Positions 17,177 through 30,200 of a stretch of 64,000 nt of DNA are shown one piece after another (position 1 is the first letter of the stretch; each line of letters opens with the position of its first letter). The position numbers were made by a program, and so were the translations under genes. The notes under the pieces were generated by a model. That model had not been told where the DNA came from and searched no databases. It worked only from the letters and a program-made list of their open reading frames with translations. Where the stretch lies: assembly GCA_019843655.1 (NCBI GenBank), contig JACDQD010000103.1, forward strand, positions 10,477,501 to 10,541,500, in the 5' to 3' direction. Source of the DNA: Lethocerus indicus (taxonomy: Eukaryota > Arthropoda > Insecta > Hemiptera > Belostomatidae).

Positions 17177-20100
17177 TGGGGCTTTATTTGACTTGGATAA
17201 TGGTGCAACGCTCCATTGCCCCTTGGAGCCAGTCACCCTTTATACAGGCACATCTGCCGGCCTGTCTATCTCCCCAACTATCCCAGGTTACACAGAAGCT
17301 GTGTTTAGGCACAACTTTAGGCTTATCTCAATCCGATGGTTAAGTCTAACACTGACCTGGGACTTCAGGAGGCGCATTTATTTTGTTTTTAAATTGTACT
17401 AAGGCTGTACATAAATAACATAAACATATGGACTGGAGTTATATGAATATATAATAATACGTCATCAGGCTAAAAAAGGTCTCAATTCGATTTTTAATAA
17501 ATATATAATCATTACTCAGAACAGATATTATATTCAGACCAATCAGAAAGATAACCGCATCCAGAATATTTATATTTATATAATATATTCTACTGTAACA
17601 TTTCTTGACTTGTAAATCAGTTTCGTGTAATTTCGAAAAGTATCAAGTAATAAAAAATGCCAACAATTTAAATAAAATATAAATACCATCTCGTTATATA
17701 CAAAATATAAAAATCTCGTTTAGTATGTTGCTTCTTAACGTCCTCTAATTCCCTCTTGATGTTATTAAAACGAGACTGGAGTGTTTAGTACTGGCAAAGA
17801 ACGGTTGGTGATTTTCCATCCTTAAATAATTAAAAATCCCCTGTGTTTTACTGTGAGTTTGAGAAAAAAGAGGATTTGGCGAACAAACCGAATCCGATCT
17901 GTGTACAGAGGCAATCGTTTTTACCAGATTGGTCAGAGTGATGATGTGTTCGTACTGACTGTTTTTTTTCAATCCGGCCTTCCATTGAAATCCACTTTTT
18001 TGCAGGCTCTGAGAATATACAAATGAAAATGGCTGGCGATTTAAGCCGTATTTAAATCCTGCAAGAGGTTTGGACGGAATTGTGCCATCACGGGTTCATC
18101 ATAGCTACCGTTGGTTTCAGGTCAGTTATTGCTCCATCTAATATTTTCTGTTCTATCTATTTTATTACCTCATAGACACTTTGTACGTCAGACAATTGTT
18201 TCAAGTTTCTACGCAGATCAGCAGTTGAAGATCTGCGCGTAAAAAAATAATTAGACTCAGAATTACATTTACTCATAAATTGATGAGTATACTCATTATT
18301 TTTAAGTGATGTAGTATTCCTCTGAACATAGAATAGTTATAAGAACACCGCTCACAATACTAGTGGCTTATAATATAATAAAAATATATGAGCAAGTTTA
18401 TATTGAAAAGCGGTATAAGTTAATTTAAACAAGAAATTTAGCTAGCATAATTTCAATAGTATTTCCGCGTTTTTAATTGTTTTTTCTTTCGCTATTTCTC
18501 ATTTCAATAAATCCGATTCTGTACATTCGAATTCTGTATTCTTCTTCTTCTCCTATTCTTCCCCCTTTTTTGAGGGGAATAAATATTAGTTTCAGTTTCA
18601 ATTGTGTCAGGCCTCTCGCGGTCCCCCCATTGAAATAGCCGGACAAAAGTAGGGCGGGGCGGGGGGGGGCCGTAATTCGGAGACTATTCAGTATTCGGTA
18701 CATTGGTGAATTCGGGACAATAGGTCGAGCACCATCACCGCCCATGTCGCCCGACACACCAATCGCGTTTCCCATATCTACTGCTAAATACTAATGGCCG
18801 ACATTTACGTGCAGATTTTAGCCCTCACCAGCATTATAGTAAGTATTCGAATCGCGCTACCAATCCGTCCGCAATATATTTTCCGCAGGTTCGCAAATCA
18901 TGTCATACGACGGATCCAACCGTTGATAGGCATATTGCTAAATCAAGGCATGAAACTATTGAAAAATTAGGCTATTCTACATCAACGAAAAATATACACT
19001 ACATAATATACACTAATATGATCTATTTTCATAGGATTTTTTCATATATGCCCACATATTTTTATGTTTTTAAACTACACCTATTTCAGCTACTAGAAAT
19101 CGCAATTCAGTCATTAGTATGAGTGAAAAATTTAACTATGTTCCTTGTCTATGAAGCATCCTGGTATAACATGTTAGTATTTAGTGGAAAGGTTAAGAAA
19201 AATTATAAAACCGTCTCAAGAAAAGTTAAATTATAATTGAAATAATATGATTAATTGTATATAGGGAGAATAAAAACCAGCACTAGTGGAAAAACATATT
19301 TTAAATGTAATAAAGGTCGTTGCAACATACACACAGTCGCTTTCCCGGGCGCCGGTTGAAAATTGTCCGCAATTTGAATTTTAACATTTATAAATAATGG
19401 ATGAGTAGAAGGGCGGTCGTCACCCGAGGTTTCTTGGGTTGATTCCCTCCTTGTATTGGTGACAATGCCGACCAGCTTCGCGACTTCAATAACCGGAATC
19501 TTGTAAATATTAATGCCGCCCAATACACCTTAGCTCCGTCTGTGGAACCACGACAAAGTTGTTAAGGCTGATTTTTCATAACGATATTTCGGCCGAAATG
19601 ATTTCACTCGACACTATTGAGTCAATTCTTGAATTTCCCCAAAGACTTTTAACTGGATGAAATAATTTTCTTACTCGTGCTTTAGTTAATTAAAGCATGG
19701 TTTTATTTCGATTCTCATGTGTTAATTTCATATTTGTAGGGTCAAAACTGGACTAACTTTAGATCCTCGCCCTCTTCAGTAGTATTACGATATGTAAAAT
19801 AGTGAGGTAGTTATAGTTATGCATTTTGAGGGGAAGGGAAGTCATGTCTGAGCTGTCACTATAATTTCCGGTAGTAGTATGCGTAGTCATTGTGTTATTT
19901 GTATATGCCAGTCACCGGATCCATATGACGTTACAGCCAATATAAACCTAATCCCATATCCCAATGTATGTACATGTGTATATATATATACATGCTAGCA
20001 CGGGCAATCTTGGTATTGGCGGCGACCGTGTTTATCTCTCAAGGGCTTATGTTGACTCTGGGTCTCGATATTCCCGCGGTTCTTTAATTGGACGTTGATC

Positions 20101-23100
20101 AACATTCAACCGACTGTTATTTAATATTCAATATCAAAGGGGACCGCCCCCCGTTAATTAATTCAGGTCCAGTTGCGAGTGCAAACTTCTCCGGCGCGGA
20201 TGAAAAGCCTCATTGTGCAAACTTGGCCCGCATTTTTTGTCCCACGTTGGTTGGATATTATTTATTGCTTTTATTTCAAAGCCGCAATATATTTTCAGAG
20301 TCCACCCTCTTCCTCAAATCCTGACAATCCTTAAATAAATATAATCTCAATGATTTAGGTTTACATAAAAATAACTAAATCAAGTAGGTCAAAAAACCTC
20401 TTCAAAATGGGAAGTAATAAAAAGTGTATTATTTCGATATATTTAGATTACGACCAAAAAATGGGGCAAGTGATTATATTGAGGTGCAATGTCGATGGTA
20501 TTCAGATCCAGATGGGAAAATCTCGCATTCGATTCCAGTTGGAAATTTTGTATCTTTTGTTTACACATAAAATAAAAACATTCCGCTTCATTTAACCAGT
20601 GATCTCATGCATCAAGTATTCATTTATATCGCAATCTTGCATTTCGTCTTACAGTTGATTTAGTTGTTTTACAGCACTATTTCATACTGTCAAGAAAACC
20701 TTAATACTTCTGTGCATATTAGGCCAGACTATTTGAATCGAATATCGATGATCGAGCATTGCGACGTTGTCCGCTATGAACCTTGTGTTTCGTTAAGTTT
20801 TTCTTCGTTGATCCAACAAAGCGATATTTCTCTTCCAATTTAAATTCACTTCATCTTAAGCGTTGCGGATGCATCGCTCTTCTTCCGTTATGAAAGATGT
20901 CTGCCTGTGATCGATTGTATGCCCAATCGTGCATGGTTTTTCCATCACTACTCGAACATGGTTTCCTCGTTACAATCAGTCTTCCCTCCCATATACCTTC
21001 GCCAATATCTTTCATTTTTCCTTGGTTAAATTGTGTCTTCTGAATTTCCGAATAAAAAATGTAGCCCGCAATAGTAATTTCAAATAGGTAGAGCTGGGCA
21101 ACACGTCATTTCTGAATATTCAACGTTTAATTTCTCCTATACCTCCTACTATATTAAACAGTTGAGTGGATATTAGTAATGCTTTCTGATACTGATTTCA
21201 CGAATTGTTCTAGTGCATGATTTCAGTCTGGTAATCTGTATATGTTATTCGTAGCTTATTAACCGTAGTACTGGAGTATTCTTTAAAATTTGACAAATAA
21301 ACATTTCTGTAGTTTATATGACACACTGTTGTGAAATATTTTTTCAGGTTGTCAATATTAGTGTTAGTTTTGAATTAGTATATAATCCAATATACCTGGC
21401 AATTATTAATATTAATATAGATTGGCAATTACTGTTCAAACTATATTTAAAACAATTACTTAAATTAATGTAATTAATGTTGCCAACTGGCAATAATGAT
21501 GTTGACTGGAGGCCGAAATTGCTCCGGCCAAGTTCCTTCCAATTTGAGGAAAATATCAAATTTTATTACTCAGAGTGGAGACGAACTGGAGGCGAAATTC
21601 CTCTCGTCAGGGAATTTACTCTCGACCTATTTTTTGAACTAACGAAACTCTCGTTTTACGAGAAAGGCAATGAAATCTGTTCGCAGGTAATACCAGTCGG
21701 AATCCCGACGCATATAAAGTAGAATAATTTAGAGTTGGGAGAGAATCCAGATGAGAAATTGAATCCCTGGCTAACACCATATTTATCCACATCAGGATCC
21801 GGTACACTGGGAATAATTATTACTGAAAGAAGTTCATATTGGACGTGGATTTATTAAAAAACATATTAGTCAGTTTGATACTGTTTTTCGAATGAAATTA
21901 GGTATTTGTTTCGAACATTTCTCTTAAACATGAATTTTTCTCGGTGACAACTTGACCAAGCGTTGTCATTAACTAAGGGCGACCATTCCCGATACGGGCA
22001 TCGTTTTAACCTTAGTTGCAGCATTCAATATTCGGCAACAGGCGTACAAAGGTTATCCGATAAAGTGTACCTTAAAATGCGGCCCAATTTATTTCATACA
22101 GCGTCTGCATTCAAACGAGTTTGGTTTGATCCCGCGGTGGTTTGGATGTGAACGCAATCTTTGGGGCAGAGAAAAGGTTCGGGCTGAGAGAATCAAAAAG
22201 TGTGGGATTGGCGGGATTGGGCAGAAAATAAAATATGCAAAAGAAAAGAGACCTACAAAAGGGAACCTGAGACGCGAACCCTTGTCGACTCCTAGCAGAA
22301 AAACTGAAGGGAAAAAATGCAAAACTCTATTCCTGAATTATCCTGAATAACGAGTGTCGAGTGTTACAGCTGTTTTTGTAATGAAACGAAACGCCGGTTA
22401 TTATAGTTTACAATCATTTTCAATATCAAATGCAGTTAAGACTCGCGTAAATGTATAGCTATATTACTAAGAGATTACCAGAACCACATATGGGCTATTA
22501 GCACGTACAGGCGAATAATGGCAGAACCGGCCTGAGCCTCTGTTCACATCTCTCGGCACGTTGCGTTTTTTTTTCGAGATCGGTACTTGCGGGGATATAA
22601 AAAAAAATCCTAAACGGTATTTTTGTCATACATTCCAAATCTGAGGAATCCTCTGTGTAAACCTTTGCGCACATATATAAAAAATGTTTATGGTGATGAA
22701 GTATTTCGAATATTCCGCTTCTACTCATCCGATACTGCTACATTATTTTAATAATCTTATTTAATAAATTAAAATACGAAATTTGGTGAAATTTATCTGG
22801 CCGAACACCCCGGGTAGACCGGCTTAAATAGAATTCATTTATCTCGGCTTAAATAAGAAGTTGCAAGTCATCCTTCTTTGAATAACACTGGAAGTGATTT
22901 CTTCCAAAAGTTAATCTGCCGAAACAACCGAGAGAAATTCTTCAACGAATTAATTATGGAAATTTTGAAAATAAAAATAATCTCTCCCTCGCGGGGACAC
23001 GGAGAAAGTTCAAAACCGAGTATTTAAAAGATAATTGAAAAGCGGGAACGGATGAAAACGGATGGGGAAAGCGGAGGATCCCGTAGGAAAGTTTTCCCGC

Positions 23101-24370
23101 AACAAAGATGACAGTGACTAATGGCCGAGCAACGGTTGATTGTAGGAGTTTTGGCCAGATGTGCCTAACCTTTCCGGGCTACCTACTCCCAATCCGAAAC
23201 CGGCAAACTGCTTCCTACATTAAAATAATCCCCGATCACGGTTTAAGCATGAGGGAATCTCGCTTGCACATCTAATTTTCAACTTCCTTCAGATTTAGGA
23301 GCGGTCCTTTGGAATTTTGCAATCTCCTATTTTATATATTCCTAATAACCTGGCGGTATTAATGACTCGTGTCTGTGACGGTCGCTCAAATATCCTCGAA
23401 TAACAATATCAACACGTTACAGTGTTTTCAACTAATAATAGGAATATTTGATGTTGACCGAGATAATGTTGGTTCCGATAACGCAGAGATCAACAGGGCA
23501 CCGTGATAATGTTATTTACAGTAGTAAACTAAGACGTCGTTTCTTCACTATTGATATCAGTTTGTGTAGTGTTCGTCTAGCTGTCAACAAACGTAGGTGA
23601 GATGGAATAAATATATGAATGCGACTAATAGTTTTACATTATTTTATCTGAAATTATATTGTAAGATGGGATAACATGTTAGGAATTGACGGTTAATATA
23701 GAAATATAGTATTTTTCAACATTTTAATTGATTCAATATTAAAAATGATTGATAAATCTTAACGGTTACCAAAATTGTGTAATTGCACCTGCTATTAAAA
23801 ATTGTTATGAAATTAAGTTTCTGACACTTAAATTCATTTCACATAAATATATCATTCTAATTTTAGTCAGGACCCAATCTTTTTATTTTAACGCTTCCTC
23901 CTGAAGTTCATTAGACTCTTTAGTTTTAAGCAAAACTGGCCTCAAGAATTCGACAATAGCTTAATATCGGTCAAAAAATTAGGTGCTTCAGAAGTCTACT
24001 AATGGCAGTAGTGAAGAGAATGATAGTAGGCATAAATTAAAAGTAATTATGCAGAACGGCCGCACAATCGCATAAATATCATGGACGACATAATCAATCC
24101 CCGACTGCAGCCAAATTGACGTTAGCATCGGTAAACACATGTGATTGCAATTTGGAGCTGCCGTTCCCAAACTGATTGCCAAATAGACCGGATGAGATTC
24201 GGCAGCGGTGATGTCATTGAATTGATTCGTTGCTAGGCGACGGACCTGTTACGACACCCGTTGCCGACTTGAAACAAAAATAATTTTGAAATTCTTAGGA
24301 GGTAAGGAAAATATAACTAGAACCGTTTTTAGTAAGAACCGTCGTAATAAATACTTGTTGCACAGTGGAA
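17170..24370. other. Long non-coding stretch
   Basis: No gene is supported. It holds a G-run cluster at 18652-18669, a short hairpin with CGCAGATC and GATCTGCG arms near 18212-18237, and a 54-codon minus-strand frame at 20851-21015 that opens on ATG but matches no family I know. A frame at 21477-21718 runs to a CAG|GTAATA donor-like site but has no upstream acceptor or ATG. Confidence 0.4.
18652..18669 (+). other. G-run cluster with G-quadruplex potential
   Basis: GGG, GGGG and a run of nine G are separated by single C bases, which meets the usual quadruplex pattern on the plus strand. It stands out in an AT-rich region. Confidence 0.5.
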
Positions 24371-24502
24371 ATGCGGCTCCTCAGTTTCCTGTTGATCGTA
24401 GTGATGGCGGTCTGCTACTGTTTACCGGTGTCAAGAGAAGGTGTCCTCTTCTATAAGAGCACCACGCCGCTACCGTCCTATCATTACTACAATCCGTGGA
24501 AT
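24371..24502 (+). CDS. Possible first coding exon of a small secreted protein
   Basis: The frame opens at ATG 24371 and gives 44 residues beginning MRLLSFLLIVVMAVCYCLP. This is a typical signal peptide: a basic residue, a hydrophobic core, then small and polar residues with likely cleavage near CYC/LPV. A Tyr/Pro-rich stretch ending YHYYNPWN follows. Third codon positions are GC-rich until 24502, then the sequence turns abruptly AT-rich, so I end the exon at the weak donor AAT|GTGTGT (phase 0). It may join 27097-27222, which has an acceptor in the same phase. The family is not recognised; secretion is inferred only from the N-terminus. Weak points are the poor donor and no homology evidence. 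Confidence 0.42.
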
Positions 24503-27096
24503 GTGTGTTATTATTTTCTTTGTATAAAAATTATTCTATATTACTGTACACAATCATATAATTTTCAGTACCCCGCCCCCATTATTAATTTTATCTGTAT
24601 TTTTTTCAGTTCGAACCGAGGTAGGCAGATTCAACTAAGAAATGCATCGCTGTCACCTGGAGTCATTGTTAGTTGTTTATGAAATATCTTATCTTATAAA
24701 TCTTGTCTTTAAGCTGTCATATTAATTTGTAAATAGTTACAACATGGCAACAAATATACTGAAAACTAATTACATTTTTTATTTATTAACGTCTGCAGAA
24801 TACACGAACAGAATTAAAGGGGATTTTGTTTTCTCTCTATAGTCCAATTTGGTTAACTTCTTATGAATTAAGCAGAATAAAGCACGTAAGGACACTTTTG
24901 AGTCTAGGTTCGCTCTAAAGGAATGTAACATCACGGATGTGATTGTCGTAATAATTAGTTGACAAAATATCAGAGCGCTCTACGCTCTCTCAGGTCCCCG
25001 ACTAAACTACGTACATTATGTACAATCAAGATAAGTCAATAACACGCGAGAAGGCGTCTTGAATATTCAGATTAAGCCAGCCAAGTTCAAAGGGGCCGAA
25101 ATTACAGGGAAAAAAGAAACAAGGGCCCGGGGATGCTAAACCGTTAGAGCACGTGAGAGTAGCGGGTCGACTGAATTTAATATCAAGCCGGTGTTAGGTG
25201 GCCTTTTCCAGGAACACAAAAGAGATCTCAATAATGTGTCCCATGATAAACGGCGGACCACGCGCTTCCGCATTATGGGGATACAAGGTCTATAATATTA
25301 ACTCCTCGGGTCTAGACAGGTGTAAACGATGAACGTTCAAAAATAAAACAAGATATTTAACGCTTCCGAAAGTGCCTTATTATTGTATCCATTCTTATTA
25401 CAACATATTTCACCAAATTTTAACATTATTGTACAACACTTTATAGTATTCTGCGCTTCATCAGAATTCGAAAATACAAAGAGAGTTCTTTGCTCTAATT
25501 TGCGAATAGATTTATATTGCTATCGGGATGCTTGAGAATGATTACGTGAAGATGGTACGATTGATGAGATTCCAAACGCTCCGGTACCACCATACGGATG
25601 TCTCCTAAGTTGTCCAATAAATCTCTTCGCCCGAGATGTGTAATTAATCACGTATAAGGACAGCGCCAATTTGGGCCTCGGGACGAGACAGCTTTGGCGA
25701 GACGTCGGAACTTAAAAGGGCCCGATATGAGGGGCTATACGAAAACCGAGCTAATTGCACATTTTGAAGAACGCCCATTCGGAAGAATGGGGCCCCTCTG
25801 TGTCCCGGGCCAAGATTAACCGCAGTTCTGGGGCCGGCTTACACTCGCCGACCTCCATTGTCTGACGCCAACAATCAGCGAAAGGCGAAGCAACTTCTCC
25901 GTTCTTTAACAAACAGTCAGGGAGAACGTCCCCAACCAAGGCTCCTGTAGAAGTACCGATTTCAATTTCAGGCTCACTCATCAGCCCACTGTCGGCAAGA
26001 TGGAAAAAGAACATGAACAGTCAAAAACCGAGTATTTACTGCCAATTTAGTACGCTCTTTTTAGTTCATTCTCTCTTCTGTGTTTCAGGTCTAGAAAAAC
26101 ACAAACCGGAAATCGGAAAGGGTCTGCTAGTTTATTCTAGGAGTAAAGATTTTCTTGTATTCTGTTGTTTAATTTCATATAATATTAAATCGGTAATTTA
26201 ATTTAATGATCGATATAATGAAACACTGATACCAACAGAATACTATTAACTGCGGCGACGGCCTCAAATCGGCCAAGCTTTGGACCAACAGAGAATAGTA
26301 AATGTATGAAGTTCGTGCTTTCAGTTTAATTCTGAACCGATGACCTGTAACGCCCCACTTTGTATGCTCGCCCGACGACAAACATTTGGCCGTTTTAGAA
26401 GGGGTTAATATTAAAAGCGGAGCCGTTTTGGAAGGCGAGAAGGGAGTGGAGTCTGTTACTGGGGCTGTTATTGCCGTATCCTGTGTGCCCTCGGCATCTA
26501 AGGGGTCCACTGACCCGGCTGCTTAATATTAAAAACATCGCTTACACGCGCAGAGCGTGCTCGAACGTCGACAATTTTTGAAAGTCTTCCATCTTTTGAT
26601 TTACCAGGAGATCGGTAAACGGTAGGCATAACACTTCAGCACGAAATAGGTACAATGTTGAATTCTGATGTACAATTAAATGATTATTTTATCAGTTATG
26701 GAACACTATGCAAAATTAGAATAGGATAAATGTATGTCCCTCCACAAGTTGAATATTCCAAAAACCCTAAAGGAGAACAGCGTGAGATACGACAGCTGAG
26801 AGCATTATACAAACAGCTATAAAAGTCTTCTCCTAAGTGCTTCAAGCGTACAAAATGCAAAATGTACCGCGATACTTGTTAAAGTTGGAACTCCATTGTC
26901 CTGTACACGTACACCTTAGGTGCGGGTATGAATGTGGAGTGACATTATATCGCTTACGGTTTTTAAAGAAAATATTTCCTCAACCATACTTTCATTGAGT
27001 TTAAACTATCCAAGAGGAAAACGAAAATATCTTCGTAAAATTAATGTACACAAAATAGGGGTGATAAAAACTGAAATAATTATTTCGTTTTTGCAG
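24503..27096 (+). other. Possible intron of the small secreted-protein gene
   Basis: This is AT-rich at its 5' end and ends in TTTCGTTTTTGCAG. It contains another good acceptor (TTCTCTCTTCTGTGTTTCAG, ending 26089) followed by a short frame, which could be an alternative exon, and an opposite-strand frame at 25751-26014. Confidence 0.25.
25751..26014 (-). CDS. Unrecognised 87-residue open frame
   Basis: The frame runs from ATG (26014) to TAG (25751) without interruption. The product starts MFFFHLADSGLM and continues with an acidic mixed segment containing four cysteines and three tryptophans in total. Composition is less biased than in neighbouring chance frames, which is the only reason to list it. 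GAGT|GTAAGC inside it could be a splice donor. No domain, signal peptide or partner is evident, and it lies within the proposed plus-strand intron. A chance frame remains likely. Confidence 0.15.
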   Translation of the reverse strand: MFFFHLADSGLMSEPEIEIGTSTGALVGDVLPDCLLKNGEVASPFADCWRQTMEVGECKPAPELRLILARDTEGPHSSEWAFFKMCN

Positions 27097-27222
27097 GTTC
27101 TAGCTTTAGCTCATTTCCGGACTTCTTCACCTGGGTTCCTCCTAGTGGAAATCCCTACCTACGCGGGCATCGATCCCCAGGACCCTCTTTATACAGGCCG
27201 TGTGAATTTCATTCAAGAGTAA
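27097..27222 (+). CDS. Possible terminal exon of the small secreted protein
   Basis: A pyrimidine-rich acceptor (TTATTTCGTTTTTGCAG) precedes a frame of 41 residues and stop TAA at 27220-27222; AATAAA follows at 27246-27251. In phase 0 it continues the exon ending at 24502, giving a joined product of about 85 residues. The C-terminal part includes VEIPTYAGIDPQDPLYTG, an acidic, Pro-rich segment. The alternative frame runs through the poly-A signal and is less likely. A transcript would settle whether these two exons are joined. Confidence 0.25.
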   Translation, partial: VLALAHFRTSSPGFLLVEIPTYAGIDPQDPLYTGRVNFIQE

Positions 27223-27245
27223 ATATCGTCATAAATATATTTTTC

Positions 27246-27251
27246 AATAAA
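27246..27251 (+). promoter_or_regulatory. Possible polyadenylation signal AATAAA
   Basis: A canonical hexamer 23 bp after the stop codon of the exon at 27097-27222. AATAAA is common in AT-rich DNA, so support comes mainly from position. Confidence 0.3.
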
Positions 27252-30200
27252 ACCTCAGCCAAAAATGTATTGCTTCAAGAACTTGATATATTTAATTTCG
27301 GATGTATTTCATAGATATTACAAAAATAAATAAATAGTTTTACGGTTGAAAGACCTGCGATGAATTTTTCACCTGGTTCGGTTCCGGCATAATAGACAGT
27401 CATACCGGTCGCTTATCATTCATTATGTGCCAATCTATTACACATAAACGCCGAATTATCGAAGCCGCAATTAAAAGCAAGATTATGCTATCAGGATTTT
27501 ATTATGCTCATCTTGTACAGTAATAACAATTAAACTCAATGACTAACCGAACGGTTTGGAACCGTTCTATGGCTGGAAAATCTACTATGGCTGCTATTTT
27601 TTCGAAACACTTTCTTAACAACTGTCTAAATTCCTTCGATACAATTATTATTATTAAGTATAACGCTCTAATTCCATTGTTCGATTTTCAATATACTACT
27701 TTCATTCCATTAGTCCACTAATTGATATTTAGGTGGAAGTTTTAATTAGAAGACAATAGAAAACTAAAGCCCATGATTAATTAGAGGGACGGGCTTAGAC
27801 CAATAGCTAAGTAATAGCGGTCTGGTGTAGTCGCGGGAGGGGCCCACTTTAATAATTGAAGCAAGTTCCGTGCAAGGCTCTATTAAGGGCTCCGTTTAAC
27901 TCAATTAAAATCCCCTCCAAACAGCCGGCCGGGGATATTTCCGTTGTAAATAAAATATTTAACCCTTAACCCGACCGCGCGTCCTTCCTCGGCGCGTCTC
28001 CTCTCCTTAAATTGTCCGGCATTAAAATTCGTCTCGCGAGGGAATTTTTAATTTCCCCGGAATTAGGTGCGCCTTTCCCGGCCCCGCCGTAAACACTTGC
28101 AGAAGTAGAAACTTTAAAACTCCCAAGCACTAACCCTTAATATATTCTCGGTTTGAGTGTATTTCATCAGGATCTAATGAATATATGACTATGAATATTG
28201 GATTTTTCAGGGTAGCTCGATCGATCATACCGATTTAAAAAAATGGAAAATGCGACGCGAAGCCCGGCAAAAAAAATTTTTCTTTTTTTACTCTAATCTT
28301 TACTGATGATAATACCGGACTGATTCTTGCCCTTCCAAATGGGTGCCCACATCCATTCAGCTCTAAAATATATCATCGTTACAAAGCTGACACTTAACCG
28401 GCATTTATCGAAATTAATAGGCGGATCTTAGTTTGGCTTTCAACGGGCCGCGATAATAGGGCGGAAATAAATCTGAGTTTCCAGCGGTCTAATCTTCGGA
28501 CCGTTTATGCGGGCGGAATGAGATCAAACTCTGTTCCGAGCGCGCTTAAAAGGCGCCGTATATTTCAGACCGACGCTTTCGCACCGAACTGCTGAATCAT
28601 GTGCTACAGAACCGCCTCCTGGGGATGGTACTCGTAAAAATTCAAAACCCACCTGAACCCGTCGGCTGCTTGGAATAGAAGCGGGAGCAGAATGCAAAGT
28701 TCCCTCGCCCGAGATAGTGCCTATGCAAACCGGTATGGAAAGCGGGTTGCTCGCGGTTGGACCGTGGCGTCATACGATCCCAGAGCAGTTTAAATCCGAT
28801 GTACGGAATTTATACCGTGCTGAGCCGGATACTGACTCTATTTACTCTATTTAATAGTTAATTTAATGGATATACCGAAAAATTATCACCTTGAAATTGA
28901 TCGAAAGTTTTATTTTTAATAGCTGAAGTAGTATGCGCAAGTTTTTTTGAAAATGAAACAAAAAAGTGCAAATTCTTCATAATAGAAATAATCCGTAATT
29001 TTTAATACGGGAGAATTCGTACACGTGAAATTTATCAGAAATTACCATTGAAATATACTTGAGTATAATTCAGCGAAGAGTAATGCTTCGGTCATTGATC
29101 AAATCAGTTGGGAAAGTATGGAGCGCCTGAATACTAAACCAGGGGCCCGCATTAGAAAAGTGTTCTACCGGTTGAGCATATCCCGTTAAAATTACCCACT
29201 CCAAGTTTTAGGCAGATTGAATAACTTTTAAGATCTATCTAACTTCAATTTTAGTTGGAAACCGACCGACTGTTCGTATCGTCTGAGCGGATTCACAAGA
29301 ATTCCGGAGCGTCAGAAGATCTAAGTAAGAAATTAATATATTAAGCTGCAAGTTCAGAAACTTAAAACGTGGCCCCCCCTCCAAGTTTTCACGAAATATG
29401 GGCCTACTGAAGACAAAGTTTACTGAGAGGGATTACCTTAATTCAATCCCCGTCAAGCTTCTTCCCACTGTATTTAAATTTATATTTCCAAGCAGTCGAA
29501 ACAATAGAAAAATGTTTTTCATAACTGATTTGTGTGTTAATCACACATACACACACGATGAATTAATAGAGCCATTAGTATGAAATATGTCTAGAATATG
29601 GCAACAGAATGAATCAATATCAGCACACTTAGACCTGCTTAAATAGAAGGCCCGTTTGTCAACTCGGTAACACAGTGAATTTAAAAAGATTCTTATATAT
29701 TCTATCCGCAGCCTATATTTCAGCCAATAATCCATTGTAGGAGACGCATAATTTAATTATAGCTGACAAAGTCACGGTAATAATAATAATAATGACCGAA
29801 TTAAATTACCCTCCCCGGCGAGGGGACTGTAAGGGAAGAACCGCAGGGGGTCCCTAGATTGGTGAACCCACCCCGACCAAAGGATCAAGAGAGGGTGTTT
29901 ACCTTTCTCCCGCTTCAAACGGTACTGGATTCCTAAAGGAACCGCTGCAACTTTCATCCACCTTTGGGGGTAGGGAAACGGGGACCCAACTAAATTACCC
30001 ATCGCTCGTTCTCCCTTTCAACTCCGCCCTATCGATCATTAGATACCGAAGTATTAAAACAACACATTATAAAATTCATAAAATGACGTTCATAAATATA
30101 ACAGACTTTTCAGATGTATGCTGTCAGTTGATATACCTGGAATTCAATAAAGGATTCTTCGGATCAGAACTTTCATAACCTTTTTGAATTTTCATCGCCC

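Noticed and set aside
17011..17343. Frames across the GA microsatellite
   Set aside because: Ser/Leu and Arg/Glu dipeptide runs produced by the repeat, not a coding sequence.
26175..26510. 111-codon minus-strand frame with a Ser/Thr/Pro-rich start
   Set aside because: It opens on GTG only, the upstream acceptor is weak, and the C-terminal half is typical of translated AT-rich non-coding DNA.
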